The notes: generated by a model from the letters alone, not told the origin. A stretch of DNA of 46,852 nt from an uncultured Bacilli bacterium (GCA_947632565.1 CANRPT010000005.1:1-46852); one strand, 5' to 3'. Positions 19,469-29,077 are shown, numbered from the stretch's first letter. Translations and numbers: made by a program.

Positions 19469-21622
19469 ATGAAAAAGAAGATAGAAAAAAGTTATCAAAA
19501 ATTAAAAAAAAGAATAAAAGATTTGACCTATTATTTAACCCATGAGTCAAAAAAAGTAATCCTTATTACTCTTTTCAATCATATTGTGGAGTGTATAAAG
19601 AATAATACTTTGTTTTTTGTGTTTGTAATTAGTAATGTCTTTATTGGAATTTTATTGAGATATTTTACGATTCATACCTTAGAAAATCTTTTATTAATTA
19701 AAGCACTATTAGGTGATTTAGTGATTGTTTTATTCTTAGGAGGAATTAACTTTATTTTAAAAGAGAAATATCGTTTTCCTTATTTATTAGGAGTGAGTAT
19801 TGTTTTAACTACTATCTGTATTATGAACTCTGTCTATTATACTTTCTATACTTCTTTTATTTCCGTATCATTAATTGTTACAGCAAGATATGCGGTAGAA
19901 GTAGGAGATTCTATTACGAATATTTTAAAAATACAGGATTTTTTCTATATTATTTCTCCTATTTTATTAACTATTACTTATTTCAAAATCAATCATAATA
20001 GGAAGTTAACAAAAGAAGAAAAAGAAAAGCGTAGTTTTTCTAAAATGATTAATACTTTTATTGGAGGAGGAGTTGTTTTATTTCTATTTTTAATTTCTTT
20101 AACTCCATTAGAAATAGGAAGATATGCCAATCAATGGAATCGTGAATATATTGTGATGCGTTTTGGGGTATATGCTTATCAATTAAATGATATTGTGAAA
20201 AGTATTGGAACACAACTAACTAGTTTATTTGGATATGATCAAGCAATGCAGATTTTTAATGAATATTTTCAGGATCGACCAGATGAGCAACAAACGATTA
20301 ATGAATATACGGGTATTTTTGAGGAAAAAAATATTTTAGTCATTCACTATGAAAGTATGCAAAACTCTAATATTGGGTTAACTTTTAATGGAGTAGAGGT
20401 AACTCCTACTTTGAATCGTTTAGTAAAGGATTCTCTTTATTTTAGTAATTTTTATTCTCAAGTAAGTGGTGGTACTTCTAGTGATACGGAGTTTACGTTT
20501 AATACTTCTTTAATGCCAACTAATAATGGTACTGCTTTTGTTAGTTATTTTAATCGTGAATATGTTGCTACACCTGCTTTATTAAGAGAAAAAGGATATT
20601 ATACTTTTAGTATGCATGCGAATAATGGTTCTTTTTGGAATCGTAATGCAATGCATCAGACTTTAGGATATCAAAGATTCTATAGTAAAAATGATTATGA
20701 TATTGATGAAGTGATTGGTTTGGGATTGTCTGATCGATCTTTCTATCGTCAATCTCTAGAAAAAATTAAAGAAATTGCGAAACAAGATCAACCATTCTAT
20801 GGAACTTTAATTACTTTAACGAATCATACTCCATTTGATGATGTTGAAAAATATGGAGAATTCGATGTCGATATCAAGGAAAACGTTTACAATGAAGAAA
20901 CGGGACAATATGAAGAAGTCTCTTATCCTTATATGGAAGATACTAAAATGGGAAATTACTTTAAGTCAGCCCATTATGCTGATGTAGCATTAGGAGAGTT
21001 TATCGATGCTTTAGAAAAAGAAGGAATCTTAGATAATACTGTTTTAATTATCTATGGAGATCATGATGCTAGACTTCCTAAAACGGATTATCGTAGACTT
21101 TATAATTATGATAAGGAAACCAATAGCATTAGAAGTTGTGACGATACAGATGAAGATTGCGTCAAAATTGATGCAAATACGTATGAATTGTTAAGAAAAG
21201 TACCATTATTAATATATAGTAAGGAGACAAAAGAAAGCTTACACCAAAAAATTACCAATGTAATGGGAATGTATGATGTAATGCCGACTCTAGGAAATAT
21301 GTTTGGATTTTATAATAAGTATCAATTAGGACATGATATCTTTAATGTTACAGATGATAATATTGTGGTTTTTCCAAATGGAAATTGGGTTACCAATAAA
21401 ATTTATTATAATGCACAAAATAATTCTTTCTTATCTTTAAAAGAAACAGAAATTACAGAAGAATACATGGATGCTTGTAATACTTATGCCGAAAATTTAT
21501 TAGAAGCATCGAATGCAACAATTGTGTTTGACTTAATTAAAAAGTCAAAGGAGATAGAAGCGGCAGAATTAGAATCCGATTACATTGAAGAAAGTGTAGT
21601 ACCAGAGAGAAATCAAAAATAG
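19469..21622 (+). CDS. LTA synthase-like sulfatase-fold membrane enzyme
   Basis: 717 residues. Five membrane helices lie in residues about 45-220, followed by a long extracellular sulfatase-fold domain (about 280-680). Key features are HYESMQNSNIG (metal-binding Glu), the nucleophile Thr336 in SGGTSSDTEFTFN, SMHANNGSFWNRN, and IYGDHDARLP with the metal-binding Asp-His. This matches the LtaS family, which moves glycerol-phosphate or similar groups from phosphatidylglycerol to a polymer or glycan. Only one such gene is in the window, so it may be the main synthase or a decorating enzyme. GAGAGGAT precedes ATG 19469. Confidence 0.9.
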   Translation: MKKKIEKSYQKLKKRIKDLTYYLTHESKKVILITLFNHIVECIKNNTLFFVFVISNVFIGILLRYFTIHTLENLLLIKALLGDLVIVLFLGGINFILKEKYRFPYLLGVSIVLTTICIMNSVYYTFYTSFISVSLIVTARYAVEVGDSITNILKIQDFFYIISPILLTITYFKINHNRKLTKEEKEKRSFSKMINTFIGGGVVLFLFLISLTPLEIGRYANQWNREYIVMRFGVYAYQLNDIVKSIGTQLTSLFGYDQAMQIFNEYFQDRPDEQQTINEYTGIFEEKNILVIHYESMQNSNIGLTFNGVEVTPTLNRLVKDSLYFSNFYSQVSGGTSSDTEFTFNTSLMPTNNGTAFVSYFNREYVATPALLREKGYYTFSMHANNGSFWNRNAMHQTLGYQRFYSKNDYDIDEVIGLGLSDRSFYRQSLEKIKEIAKQDQPFYGTLITLTNHTPFDDVEKYGEFDVDIKENVYNEETGQYEEVSYPYMEDTKMGNYFKSAHYADVALGEFIDALEKEGILDNTVLIIYGDHDARLPKTDYRRLYNYDKETNSIRSCDDTDEDCVKIDANTYELLRKVPLLIYSKETKESLHQKITNVMGMYDVMPTLGNMFGFYNKYQLGHDIFNVTDDNIVVFPNGNWVTNKIYYNAQNNSFLSLKETEITEEYMDACNTYAENLLEASNATIVFDLIKKSKEIEAAELESDYIEESVVPERNQK

Positions 21623-21639
21623 AACTGGAGGCTTATATT

Positions 21640-22263
21640 TTGAAAAAAAAGAAAAAGAAATATAGGATTAAGGCAGGTAGAGTTTTCGTTTTATTCGGGG
21701 TTATTGTTGTTATAGTAGGAATGATTTTGTTTTATAATCGAAAGAAGCTTCAAGTGATTACTGTAGTGGAAGAAATTGGAGGATATCATTATACGCTTGC
21801 TAGTAATGCAACTAGATTATATAAGAAGTATTTTAAAGAATTAGAAAGAGAGTTAAAAGATAATAAAATAGATGAAGAAAACTATGCTTCTTTAATTGCT
21901 CAATTGTTTGTGATTGATTATTATACATTAAATAATAAGGTAACCAACAAAAATATTGGAGGAGTAGAATTTATTCATTCTAATTTAAAAGATAGTTTTA
22001 TCAGTAGTGCATCAGCTACCATCTATAAATATGTAGAAAATAATTTGTATGGAAATCGAAAGCAAAAATTACCAGAAGTAAATGATGTTCAAATTTCTTC
22101 GATTCAACCAATTCAATATCAAAAAAAAGGTTATGAAGATAATAGTGGATATCAAGTAGAAGTAAGTATAGGTTATGTACATGATTATGATTATCCTAAC
22201 AAAGTAACTTTAAGTATGATTCATGAAGAAAACAAGTTAGTAATTGTAGAAGTACAGTCGTAA
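21640..22263 (+). CDS. Membrane-anchored hypothetical protein (207 aa)
   Basis: 207 residues from TTG 21640, with GGAGG 9 bases upstream. A very basic N-terminus (KKKKKKYRIK) precedes one membrane helix (about 14-30). The extracellular part has a helical stretch (about 60-90) and a C-terminal beta-rich part. I recognise no domain. It follows the LTA-synthase-like gene by 17 bases, so it is co-transcribed and may assist at the envelope. Confidence 0.75.
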   Translation: MKKKKKKYRIKAGRVFVLFGVIVVIVGMILFYNRKKLQVITVVEEIGGYHYTLASNATRLYKKYFKELERELKDNKIDEENYASLIAQLFVIDYYTLNNKVTNKNIGGVEFIHSNLKDSFISSASATIYKYVENNLYGNRKQKLPEVNDVQISSIQPIQYQKKGYEDNSGYQVEVSIGYVHDYDYPNKVTLSMIHEENKLVIVEVQS

Positions 22264-22278
22264 AAATCTAATAAAATC

Positions 22279-22318
22279 ATCATCTTTCTCATATAGTGTA
22301 GAAAGAGGTGATTTTTTT
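22279..22318 (+). terminator. Hairpin ending in a T run that embeds the next ribosome-binding site
   Basis: ATCATCTTTCT (22279-22289) pairs with AGAAAGA plus TGAT (22300-22312), with a two-base GG bulge, and seven T residues follow. The 3' arm contains the GAGGTGAT ribosome-binding site of the ZIP transporter and the T run meets its TTG start. It can serve as a terminator for the upstream unit or as a switch on the transporter gene. Confidence 0.5.
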
Positions 22319-23057
22319 GATTCCATTTTTGATTACTTTTTTAGCGGGATGTTCTACCTTGATAGGATTTTTATTTGTTTATTTAAAAAAAGATGCTAAA
22401 AAGGTTTTAGTATCTTCTTTAGCGTTTGCCAGTGGTGTTATGTTTTTTATTTCTTTATCAGATTTACTTCCTTCTTCGTTTTCAGAAATTCAGAAAACAT
22501 ATTATGCTATTCCTGCATTATTAATGTGTGGTTTATTTTTAGTGGTTGGAATTATTTTTTCTATGATGATAGATAAATACTTACCAGATAATGCTTATCA
22601 AGATCAAAAACTTTATCGAGTTGGAATGATATCCATGATTGCGATTATGTTTCATAATATTCCAGAAGGAATTGCCACTTTTTTAACATCAAATCATGAT
22701 TTAAAACTAGGAATTACTTTAGCAATTGCTTTAGCTTTGCATAACATTCCAGAGGGGATTAGCGTAGCAGTACCAATTTATTATAGCACAGGAAGTAAGA
22801 AAAAAGCCTTTCTTTATACTTTTGTGTCAGGAATGAGTGAATTTTTAGGTGCGGTTATTGCTTCTATTTTCTTAGTAGGATTTAGTAATTGTTTATTTAT
22901 GGGTTGTCTTTATGCTATTATTGCTGGGATTATGTTACATATTTCTCTTTATGAACTTTTACCTTCTAGTTTACGATATCAGGATTATTTTCGAACCATT
23001 TTATTTTTTCTTGTAGGAACCATTTTTATGCTGATTAGTGGAATATTATTGCATTAA
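22317..23057 (+). CDS. zupT: ZIP family divalent-metal transporter
   Basis: 246 residues from TTG 22317 (GAGGTGAT upstream; a GTG at 22308 lies inside that site). Eight predicted helices. The two metal-site helices read FHNIPEGIATF and LHNIPEGISVAVP, the signature HNxPEG of ZIP transporters, which carry Zn, Fe or Mn into the cytoplasm. A variable hydrophilic loop separates helices 3 and 4 (YLPDNAYQDQK). It is convergent with the PBP gene, with a shared terminator between them. Its ribosome-binding site is buried in a hairpin. Confidence 0.93.
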   Translation: MIPFLITFLAGCSTLIGFLFVYLKKDAKKVLVSSLAFASGVMFFISLSDLLPSSFSEIQKTYYAIPALLMCGLFLVVGIIFSMMIDKYLPDNAYQDQKLYRVGMISMIAIMFHNIPEGIATFLTSNHDLKLGITLAIALALHNIPEGISVAVPIYYSTGSKKKAFLYTFVSGMSEFLGAVIASIFLVGFSNCLFMGCLYAIIAGIMLHISLYELLPSSLRYQDYFRTILFFLVGTIFMLISGILLH

Positions 23058-23085
23058 AAAAATCCCCAATGGGGATTTTTTATGG
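23058..23085. terminator. Bidirectional terminator between zupT and PBP genes
   Basis: AAAAATCCCC (23058-23067) pairs perfectly with GGGGATTTTT (23071-23080) around AAT, giving a T run on either strand. Confidence 0.85.
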
Positions 23086-25737
23086 TGTTGGATTGGTTGT
23101 TTCTGGGGAACTACTTGGTTTTGGAGTAGTGGTTGGTGATGGGGAAGGAGAAGTATTAGGTGTCGTGGTAGGGGTAGGAGTTGGAACATGATAGGTAAAA
23201 TTAAATATTGCAGGATCACTTTGATTTCCTGAATAATTTTCAAAGGTTGTTACAACTTTATATGTCCCAGAAATATTGGTGTTTGCTTGAATTGTATAAG
23301 AGTTTGTATCAGTAAATCCTAATAGAACATCACCATAATAAACATGATATCCAAATCTACCAAAACTTTCATTTGTTGTTGGGGCATTTAAACTAGACCA
23401 TGTAAGTGTAATTTGGGAATTAGCCTCATCATAACTTACATTTAAATTTTTAACTGTACTTAATTTATTGTATTTAGAAGATACTTCTGTTGGTTCACTA
23501 CCATTATGGAAATATTCACAAGTAATCTGATCTTGTGGGGTTCCAGCACTTGGTAGAGAAGCAGGCCAACTTCCAGCTTCTACACAAACCTTTTTCACAC
23601 TGCTAGGTTCTGTAAATATTTTTCCATCTTTTTCAAAGATTGCATTTCCAATTGCCTGATATAATTTTCCTCTTTGTAGCACAGCTGAATTTTGTTCTAG
23701 ATAACCATCATCGATGGAAGTATATCCATACCACATTGCTACAGAATATTCAGGATCATATCCAACAATCCAAGCATCGTTAATAGGAATTCCTTTCATA
23801 TTATATTTATTAATGGTTTGTTCTGAGAAATTTGTAGTACCCGTTTTAGCAGCTAAATTGACACCATTGATTTTAGCACCACTACTAAGTCCATTGTTAA
23901 CAGCAGTAAGTAACATATCTGTAATCATAAAAGCAGTTGCTTCACTCATTGCTTTGGTTTCTTTTCCTTTAAATGTTCTTACATCATTATTTTCTCGATA
24001 GACAATTTTATTTACTGCTAATGGTTCGATATAAGTACCTCCGTTAGCAAAAGCAGCATAGGCAGCAGCCATCTGTAATACGGTAACTCCATCAATGGCT
24101 CCTAAAGCAGCAGATTCGTAAAGTTGTCCATTTTCTGTCGATGGGGTTAATCCTAAATTATTGGCAAACTCTAAAATCTTTTTGTTTCCAACGGTTGACT
24201 GCACTTGTTGGAAAGCTTTTAGGGCAGGTATATTTCTGGACTGTGCTAAAGCAGTTCGAATACTCATTACTCCCCAGAAATCTCTACTAGAGTTATTGAC
24301 ACTTTGACCAGAGGAATATTGCCATGGCTCATCTACAATTCTTGTATAAGTATCCCAACCTAAATATTCAATTGCTGGACCATAATCAAAGATTGGTTTT
24401 GCGGTTGATCCAATTTGATTTGGTTCACTAGTTGCTAAGTTTAAATCAGTTGCTTTTCTGTTACGCCCTGCACCAATTGCTACAATTTTTCCAGTTTTTA
24501 CATCGATAACAGCAACACCACTTTGTACTTTATCATTAATCCATTTATATTTGGTATTTCCGTTAAATATTTCATCTAATCCTTGTTGCTTTTCTCTGAT
24601 TAAATTGGTATGAACAACGAGTGGAGTTGTGTAAGGGTTAATTCCATATTTATCTTTTAATTCATTTATTACTGTATTTGTATATGCTTCATATTGTTTT
24701 GCTTCTTGTTTATCAGCTAATAGGGAAGTAATTGGAATAGATTGTGCCATATTACATTCTTCTTGGGTGATATAACCATGTCTTACCATTAAATCTAATA
24801 CTTCTCCTCTTCTAACATAAGCTCGATAAGGATTTAAAAATGGATTATAGTAAGTAGGAGCATTAAAGATTCCTACTAATAACGCAGCTTCTGATAAATT
24901 TAAATCACTAACACTTTTTCCAAAATAAGTTTGAGAAGCTTGTTCTACTCCATAGGAATTATTACTTAAATCATAATTGTTGACATAGTATTCAATAATT
25001 TGCTCTTTTGTGTAATTCTTTTCTAATTTAAATACTGCTAGATAAATATCTGTAAATTTACGCATAATTCCTTCTATACCCTCATTAACATTTCTATCCG
25101 TGTAGGTATTGGTAATTAATTGCATAGATAGAGTAGAAGCTCCACCTGCTTTTTTATCTCCTAATAATTGCTTGATACTTGCTACAATAAAACGAGGCGC
25201 ATCAAATCCATTATGCTGGAAGTATCTAGAATCTTCTGTTGCAATCAAAGCATCAATAAATACTTCCGGTAAATCATCATACGTAACATTTTCTCTTAGT
25301 TCTCCGATTCTATCATATTCCTCATCATTACAATCTAGTAAAATTGTGGCTTCTTTTTTGGTTAATCTTGAGATATCAAATTCTGGGGCATCTTGTACAA
25401 TTTTAATAATAAACGCACTAGCTCCTAAACAAACCAAAATCGCAATAGAGAAGAATAGAATCAAAATGATATTTAAAATTCTTCTTCTGATTTTATTTTT
25501 TCTAAATTTATGTAAAAGGTGAGAAAAACCTAAAATGAAAAGTTCTCCAATTAAGAAGATGATAGCAAACCAAATATCAAATAAAAAATAAAATAAGATT
25601 GCTAGTATCAATAAAACAGTACCAATTCCTATCATATCAGGAGTAACTTTCATTTTTTTTCTAGTTCTTGGTTCTTTTTCTTTTCTTTCCTTTCTGTCTT
25701 TTTTTTCTTCTATTTTTTTTCTTTTTATTTTTGCCAC
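23080..25737 (-). CDS. Class A penicillin-binding protein (PBP1-type)
   Basis: 885 residues from a GTG start with GGAGGT upstream. The order is a highly basic cytoplasmic tail (1-30), membrane helices (about 35-115), and a glycosyltransferase domain with EDSRYFQHNGFD (catalytic Glu), GASTLSMQL and KEQIIEYYVNNY. The transpeptidase domain has SxxK STAKP, SRN and KTGTTNFS, all intact. A fibronectin-III-like domain (about 745-840) and a Pro/Thr/Ser-rich tail of about 35 residues follow. It polymerises and crosslinks peptidoglycan outside the membrane. It overlaps recU by 13 bases, the Bacillus recU-ponA pairing. Confidence 0.95.
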   Translation of the reverse strand: MAKIKRKKIEEKKDRKERKEKEPRTRKKMKVTPDMIGIGTVLLILAILFYFLFDIWFAIIFLIGELFILGFSHLLHKFRKNKIRRRILNIILILFFSIAILVCLGASAFIIKIVQDAPEFDISRLTKKEATILLDCNDEEYDRIGELRENVTYDDLPEVFIDALIATEDSRYFQHNGFDAPRFIVASIKQLLGDKKAGGASTLSMQLITNTYTDRNVNEGIEGIMRKFTDIYLAVFKLEKNYTKEQIIEYYVNNYDLSNNSYGVEQASQTYFGKSVSDLNLSEAALLVGIFNAPTYYNPFLNPYRAYVRRGEVLDLMVRHGYITQEECNMAQSIPITSLLADKQEAKQYEAYTNTVINELKDKYGINPYTTPLVVHTNLIREKQQGLDEIFNGNTKYKWINDKVQSGVAVIDVKTGKIVAIGAGRNRKATDLNLATSEPNQIGSTAKPIFDYGPAIEYLGWDTYTRIVDEPWQYSSGQSVNNSSRDFWGVMSIRTALAQSRNIPALKAFQQVQSTVGNKKILEFANNLGLTPSTENGQLYESAALGAIDGVTVLQMAAAYAAFANGGTYIEPLAVNKIVYRENNDVRTFKGKETKAMSEATAFMITDMLLTAVNNGLSSGAKINGVNLAAKTGTTNFSEQTINKYNMKGIPINDAWIVGYDPEYSVAMWYGYTSIDDGYLEQNSAVLQRGKLYQAIGNAIFEKDGKIFTEPSSVKKVCVEAGSWPASLPSAGTPQDQITCEYFHNGSEPTEVSSKYNKLSTVKNLNVSYDEANSQITLTWSSLNAPTTNESFGRFGYHVYYGDVLLGFTDTNSYTIQANTNISGTYKVVTTFENYSGNQSDPAIFNFTYHVPTPTPTTTPNTSPSPSPTTTPKPSSSPETTNPTP

Positions 25738-26324
25738 TGTAATACCTCCATATTCTTTTTTACAATTTCTAAATAGTCTAATCTAGGTGCATATTTTTCT
25801 TGTATTTCATATCCTTTTTCTAAAAAATAGTCATAGGGAATCGATTTTCTAGTTGTATGATCTAAATAAGCAAATAGATCTTTTGCAAATAGTAAAAATG
25901 TTTTATTATATTCCATAAATCTGATAATCACAAATCCGATTCCACCATTTTCCATGATATTTCTTAAGTGATTTAATTGATGTTCATGTATATTTTCTAA
26001 AGGAAAGTAACTTTTATTATTCGTTTCTTTTGCCTCAAAGTCGATATATTTTCCCTGATATAATCCATTATAATCGGTAGTAGAGGGAGCTTCAAAGTAA
26101 GCTTCTTTAATTGTAATCTTTCCCGTTTTATTAGTTTTACTAGGATAGTTAACTTTTAGAATTTTAATTGGGGTTGGTTTTTTATAAATAAAAGCTTGCT
26201 TCGTATCTAGATAATATTGATTTGATAAATTAATATCATTTTCTAAATTCATTCCACGATTATTATGAAATACCTGTTTTTTATTTAGCGCTTCCTTTAG
26301 AGTGATATTGTTTAAATATTCCAT
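25725..26324 (-). CDS. recU: Holliday junction resolvase RecU
   Basis: 199 residues, the usual length. The N-terminus carries RGMNLENDINLSNQYYL, followed by the PD-(D/E)xK core (YNGLYQGKYIDFEAKETNNK) with the metal-binding Asp and Glu-x-Lys. HEHQLNHLRNI and GGIGFVIIRF are RecU motifs. It cleaves Holliday junctions in recombination and chromosome segregation. A promoter facing it (TTGGAA at 26365-26370 and TATAAT at 26342-26347, read on the minus strand, spacer 17) lies in the divergent spacer. It is followed directly by PBP1. Confidence 0.96.
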   Translation of the reverse strand: MEYLNNITLKEALNKKQVFHNNRGMNLENDINLSNQYYLDTKQAFIYKKPTPIKILKVNYPSKTNKTGKITIKEAYFEAPSTTDYNGLYQGKYIDFEAKETNNKSYFPLENIHEHQLNHLRNIMENGGIGFVIIRFMEYNKTFLLFAKDLFAYLDHTTRKSIPYDYFLEKGYEIQEKYAPRLDYLEIVKKNMEVLQWQK

Positions 26325-26341
26325 TTCATCACCTATATCAT

Positions 26342-26370
26342 ATTATACTATAGATAGATTTTTTTTCCAA
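26342..26370 (-). promoter_or_regulatory. recU-PBP1 promoter
   Basis: On the minus strand TTGGAA (26365-26370) and TATAAT (26342-26347) are 17 bases apart, 18 bases before the recU start. Confidence 0.55.
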
Positions 26371-26467
26371 CTTTTTATTTGTTTTTTTTCTGGCAGTTTT
26401 TGACTAGTTTTGTCGAGTTTCTTTCTTTTTTGTTTTTTTGATTTATAATGAAAAATAGGAGGGTCTT

Positions 26468-26569
26468 ATGAACTATTTATCTATTATTGAAATATTCAAT
26501 CGAATGGAAAGTAAAATCATTCAAGCAAAGTTAATGACCTATACGAAAAAGTTTCAAGAGATGGTATAA
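26468..26569 (+). CDS. Putative small protein (33 aa)
   Basis: ATG 26468 has a very strong AGGAGGG ribosome-binding site and a TATAAT box at 26444-26449. The 33 residues are mostly helical and amphipathic, rich in Ile, Lys and Glu, with no membrane span. No family recognised. It ends 18 bases before the next gene start, so it could be a real small protein or a leader peptide for the phosphodiesterase. Confidence 0.5.
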   Translation: MNYLSIIEIFNRMESKIIQAKLMTYTKKFQEMV

Positions 26570-26587
26570 TTGTTTTGGTGATGTTAT

Positions 26588-27313
26588 GTGGGAGTTTCCA
26601 ATTTTAAAAATTTAATAATTGCACATAGGGGAATACAAAAAGATGAAATCATGGAAAATACAATTCCTGCTTTTATTTTGGCATTACAAAAGAAAGTACC
26701 CATTGAGTTTGATATTCATCTTTTAAAAGATGGGAATCTTGTTGTTTATCATGATTCTAATTTAAAACGATTATTTGGAATCAATCGAGAAATTAATAGT
26801 TATACCTATTCAGAATTAAAAAAATTAACCTTTCCCCATACCAATAGTCATATTCCTTTATTTTCTGATGTTTTAGATTTAGTAAAAGGAAAAGTTTTCT
26901 TAGTAATTGAAATTAAACGCACTAAAATTCTAAATTATCGAAAGTATTGTCAGAAGATAGTAGATGTATTAGAAACGTATCCTTATGACTTTGTCATTCA
27001 ATCTTTTGATATCAAAATTGTACATTGGTTTTTAAAGCATACAGATATTCCTACTGGGTTATTAATTTCTCATCCTTTTGGAAGAAATTGGATTACCCTT
27101 TATAGTAAACTCATGAATACCAATCTTATTCTTTCTATCTTAAAACCTCATTTTATTAGTGTAAACTATCGTATTTTATCTAGTAAAGCAGTGCAAAGCT
27201 TTCGAAAAAGAGGGCCTGTTTTCGTTTGGACTATTCAAGATAAAAGTCAATTAGAAAAAGTAAAACCATTTGCAGACAGTTATTTTGTTGGAGATTTTTA
27301 CTTTAAAAAGTAA
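26588..27313 (+). CDS. Glycerophosphodiester phosphodiesterase
   Basis: 241 residues from GTG 26588, with GGTGATG 5 bases upstream. It has the GDPD TIM-barrel pattern: IIAHRG (catalytic His13, Arg14), MENTIPAFILAL, EFDIHLLKDGNLVVYHD (metal-binding Glu/Asp and second catalytic His), and VFVWTIQDKSQLEKVKPF near the end. It hydrolyses glycerophosphodiesters to glycerol-3-phosphate and an alcohol. No signal peptide, so it is cytoplasmic and probably recycles phospholipid breakdown products. Confidence 0.93.
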   Translation: MGVSNFKNLIIAHRGIQKDEIMENTIPAFILALQKKVPIEFDIHLLKDGNLVVYHDSNLKRLFGINREINSYTYSELKKLTFPHTNSHIPLFSDVLDLVKGKVFLVIEIKRTKILNYRKYCQKIVDVLETYPYDFVIQSFDIKIVHWFLKHTDIPTGLLISHPFGRNWITLYSKLMNTNLILSILKPHFISVNYRILSSKAVQSFRKRGPVFVWTIQDKSQLEKVKPFADSYFVGDFYFKK

Positions 27314-27373
27314 TTTTGTTGAAAAGGAAAATAAAGTATGATAGAATAAACACTACTTTGGTGGTGATAGCAA

Positions 27374-29077
27374 ATGGCAACATTTCAAACTTTGGAAGAA
27401 TTTGTGCATTCTGATGCATTTTCTAGTAAAGACCTATCTGATTGTGACTTATCTAATTTAGATTTATCTAGTTTTCCAACTAGTACATGGGAAGGTTTTA
27501 AATTTTATAAAACAGATTTTACAAATACAAATATTAAATTTTATCCACATGAATTAAAATATAATGGCTTTTTTTGGGGTTTAGAATATTGTAACTTTAC
27601 CAATTGTGATTTATCCTATTTAAAAGCGGAAGATTTAGAAATACTTTCAATCCAAGGAAGTAATTTTACGAATACAAATTTTCATATTAATTCTTTCGAT
27701 TCAGTTTATGGCCTTTTTGGAGTAACTTTTGGGGATGCTTATCATGGAAGAGAACTTGATAAGTATGCATCTAAAATGGATATTGAAACTTTATTTCTAA
27801 ATCCAAATCTTTCTTTTTCTTCTACTAGTCTATTAACTATGTTACGCAATTCAGATCATTCTACTGATATCAGTATTGCTAAAATATTAGATGATATTGA
27901 TAGAGTGCTAGATATTGATAAAAGGCAAGATGGAAAATTGTGGAAGTTTTGGGATTTAATTTCCACCAATGCAAAATTCTCAATTGAAGAAAAAGTATCC
28001 TTTTTTTGTGGTGGACAAATTCAAAGTAAAAATTTTACTACTTTGGATTTCAGTGAATTTGATTATGATTTTTTAAATCATTTTGTATTTGCAAACTGTA
28101 GATTTCAAAAAATAATATTTCCAAATTTAAAAATAGATATTATAAATAGTATATACTCAAAAGCAGAAGAGGTTATTTTTCCAACTATGACCCCTAGTTC
28201 TTGGAATAAAATTAATAGAAAAAGATTATTTAGTAATGTAACTTTTTATAAAAATTTATATGTAGAACTTGGAAGATTCTGTAATGGAAAATGTAAATTT
28301 TGTAGAAATCAATACTTAGAACCATGTCAATATCATTTTGAAAAAATTCTTGAGAATCTTCATAAAATGTATCCATATTTAGATAATATTGTGGTTGGTG
28401 GAGGAGAACCCACTTTATTAACAGAAGATTTAAAAAATTTATGTCATAGTGATATGAATGATAAAATAACTATTTTTACGAATGCTTCTCTACATTATGA
28501 CGAATTAAGGAAATTAAATGCAATGGTACCTTTGGATATTAGTAGACATAGCATGGATGATGATGAAAATAATAAGATTCTTGGGGTAGAGGCTTTGACA
28601 AATTTGAATCTTAGATTTTTATGTGCATCTCACTTAAAACCAATTACCTTATGTGCTACTTGTTTTGAAAATGGATTAGATTCACAAGATAAAATTTTAG
28701 ATTATATCAAGTATTATAGTAAAGAAATAAAAATCCATAACTTTTTATTTCAAACTCTTCATCAAGATTTAAATACACCATTTAGTAGTAACACAGTACT
28801 TCCTATTAGTAATCATATTTTTGATTTGGTAATTAATCAACTAAAAGAAAATGGATATGAAATTAGCATACCTATCTATTCAACAGGAGATTATAAATTG
28901 ATAATTGCGAAAAAAGATGACATTCATATTTCTTTGAAACAATATATTATGAAGGAAGAATTAGAAAGTATGTGGTATCAATCTCCCAAAAAAACTTTTG
29001 ATTTATCTATGGATCCTAGTGGTAATTTATATGAAAATTGGCATCAATCTTCTGGAAAAGTTTTTCTCAAAAAATAA
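27374..29077 (+). CDS. Radical SAM protein with N-terminal pentapeptide-like repeats
   Basis: 567 residues, with a GGTGGTGAT ribosome-binding site before ATG 27374. Residues about 18-105 contain pentapeptide-like repeats (DLSDCDLSNLDLS, FTNTNI, CNFTNCDLS, NFTNTNF). A helical linker of about 130 residues and a second short repeat-like patch (FTTLDFSEFDYDFL) follow. The radical SAM domain starts near residue 290, with the 4Fe-4S motif C303-x3-C307-x2-C310 and GGGEP at 342-346. LDISRHSMDDDENNKILG and LCASHLKPITLCATC continue the barrel. C417, C427 and C430 could be extra cluster ligands or ordinary barrel residues. The substrate is unknown; no precursor-peptide gene is adjacent. Confidence 0.85.
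   Translation: MATFQTLEEFVHSDAFSSKDLSDCDLSNLDLSSFPTSTWEGFKFYKTDFTNTNIKFYPHELKYNGFFWGLEYCNFTNCDLSYLKAEDLEILSIQGSNFTNTNFHINSFDSVYGLFGVTFGDAYHGRELDKYASKMDIETLFLNPNLSFSSTSLLTMLRNSDHSTDISIAKILDDIDRVLDIDKRQDGKLWKFWDLISTNAKFSIEEKVSFFCGGQIQSKNFTTLDFSEFDYDFLNHFVFANCRFQKIIFPNLKIDIINSIYSKAEEVIFPTMTPSSWNKINRKRLFSNVTFYKNLYVELGRFCNGKCKFCRNQYLEPCQYHFEKILENLHKMYPYLDNIVVGGGEPTLLTEDLKNLCHSDMNDKITIFTNASLHYDELRKLNAMVPLDISRHSMDDDENNKILGVEALTNLNLRFLCASHLKPITLCATCFENGLDSQDKILDYIKYYSKEIKIHNFLFQTLHQDLNTPFSSNTVLPISNHIFDLVINQLKENGYEISIPIYSTGDYKLIIAKKDDIHISLKQYIMKEELESMWYQSPKKTFDLSMDPSGNLYENWHQSSGKVFLKK

Noticed and set aside
23080-23190. Pro/Thr/Ser codon run in the PBP tail considered as a tandem DNA repeat.
   Set aside because: It is the coding sequence of the low-complexity C-terminal tail and no unit is repeated exactly.
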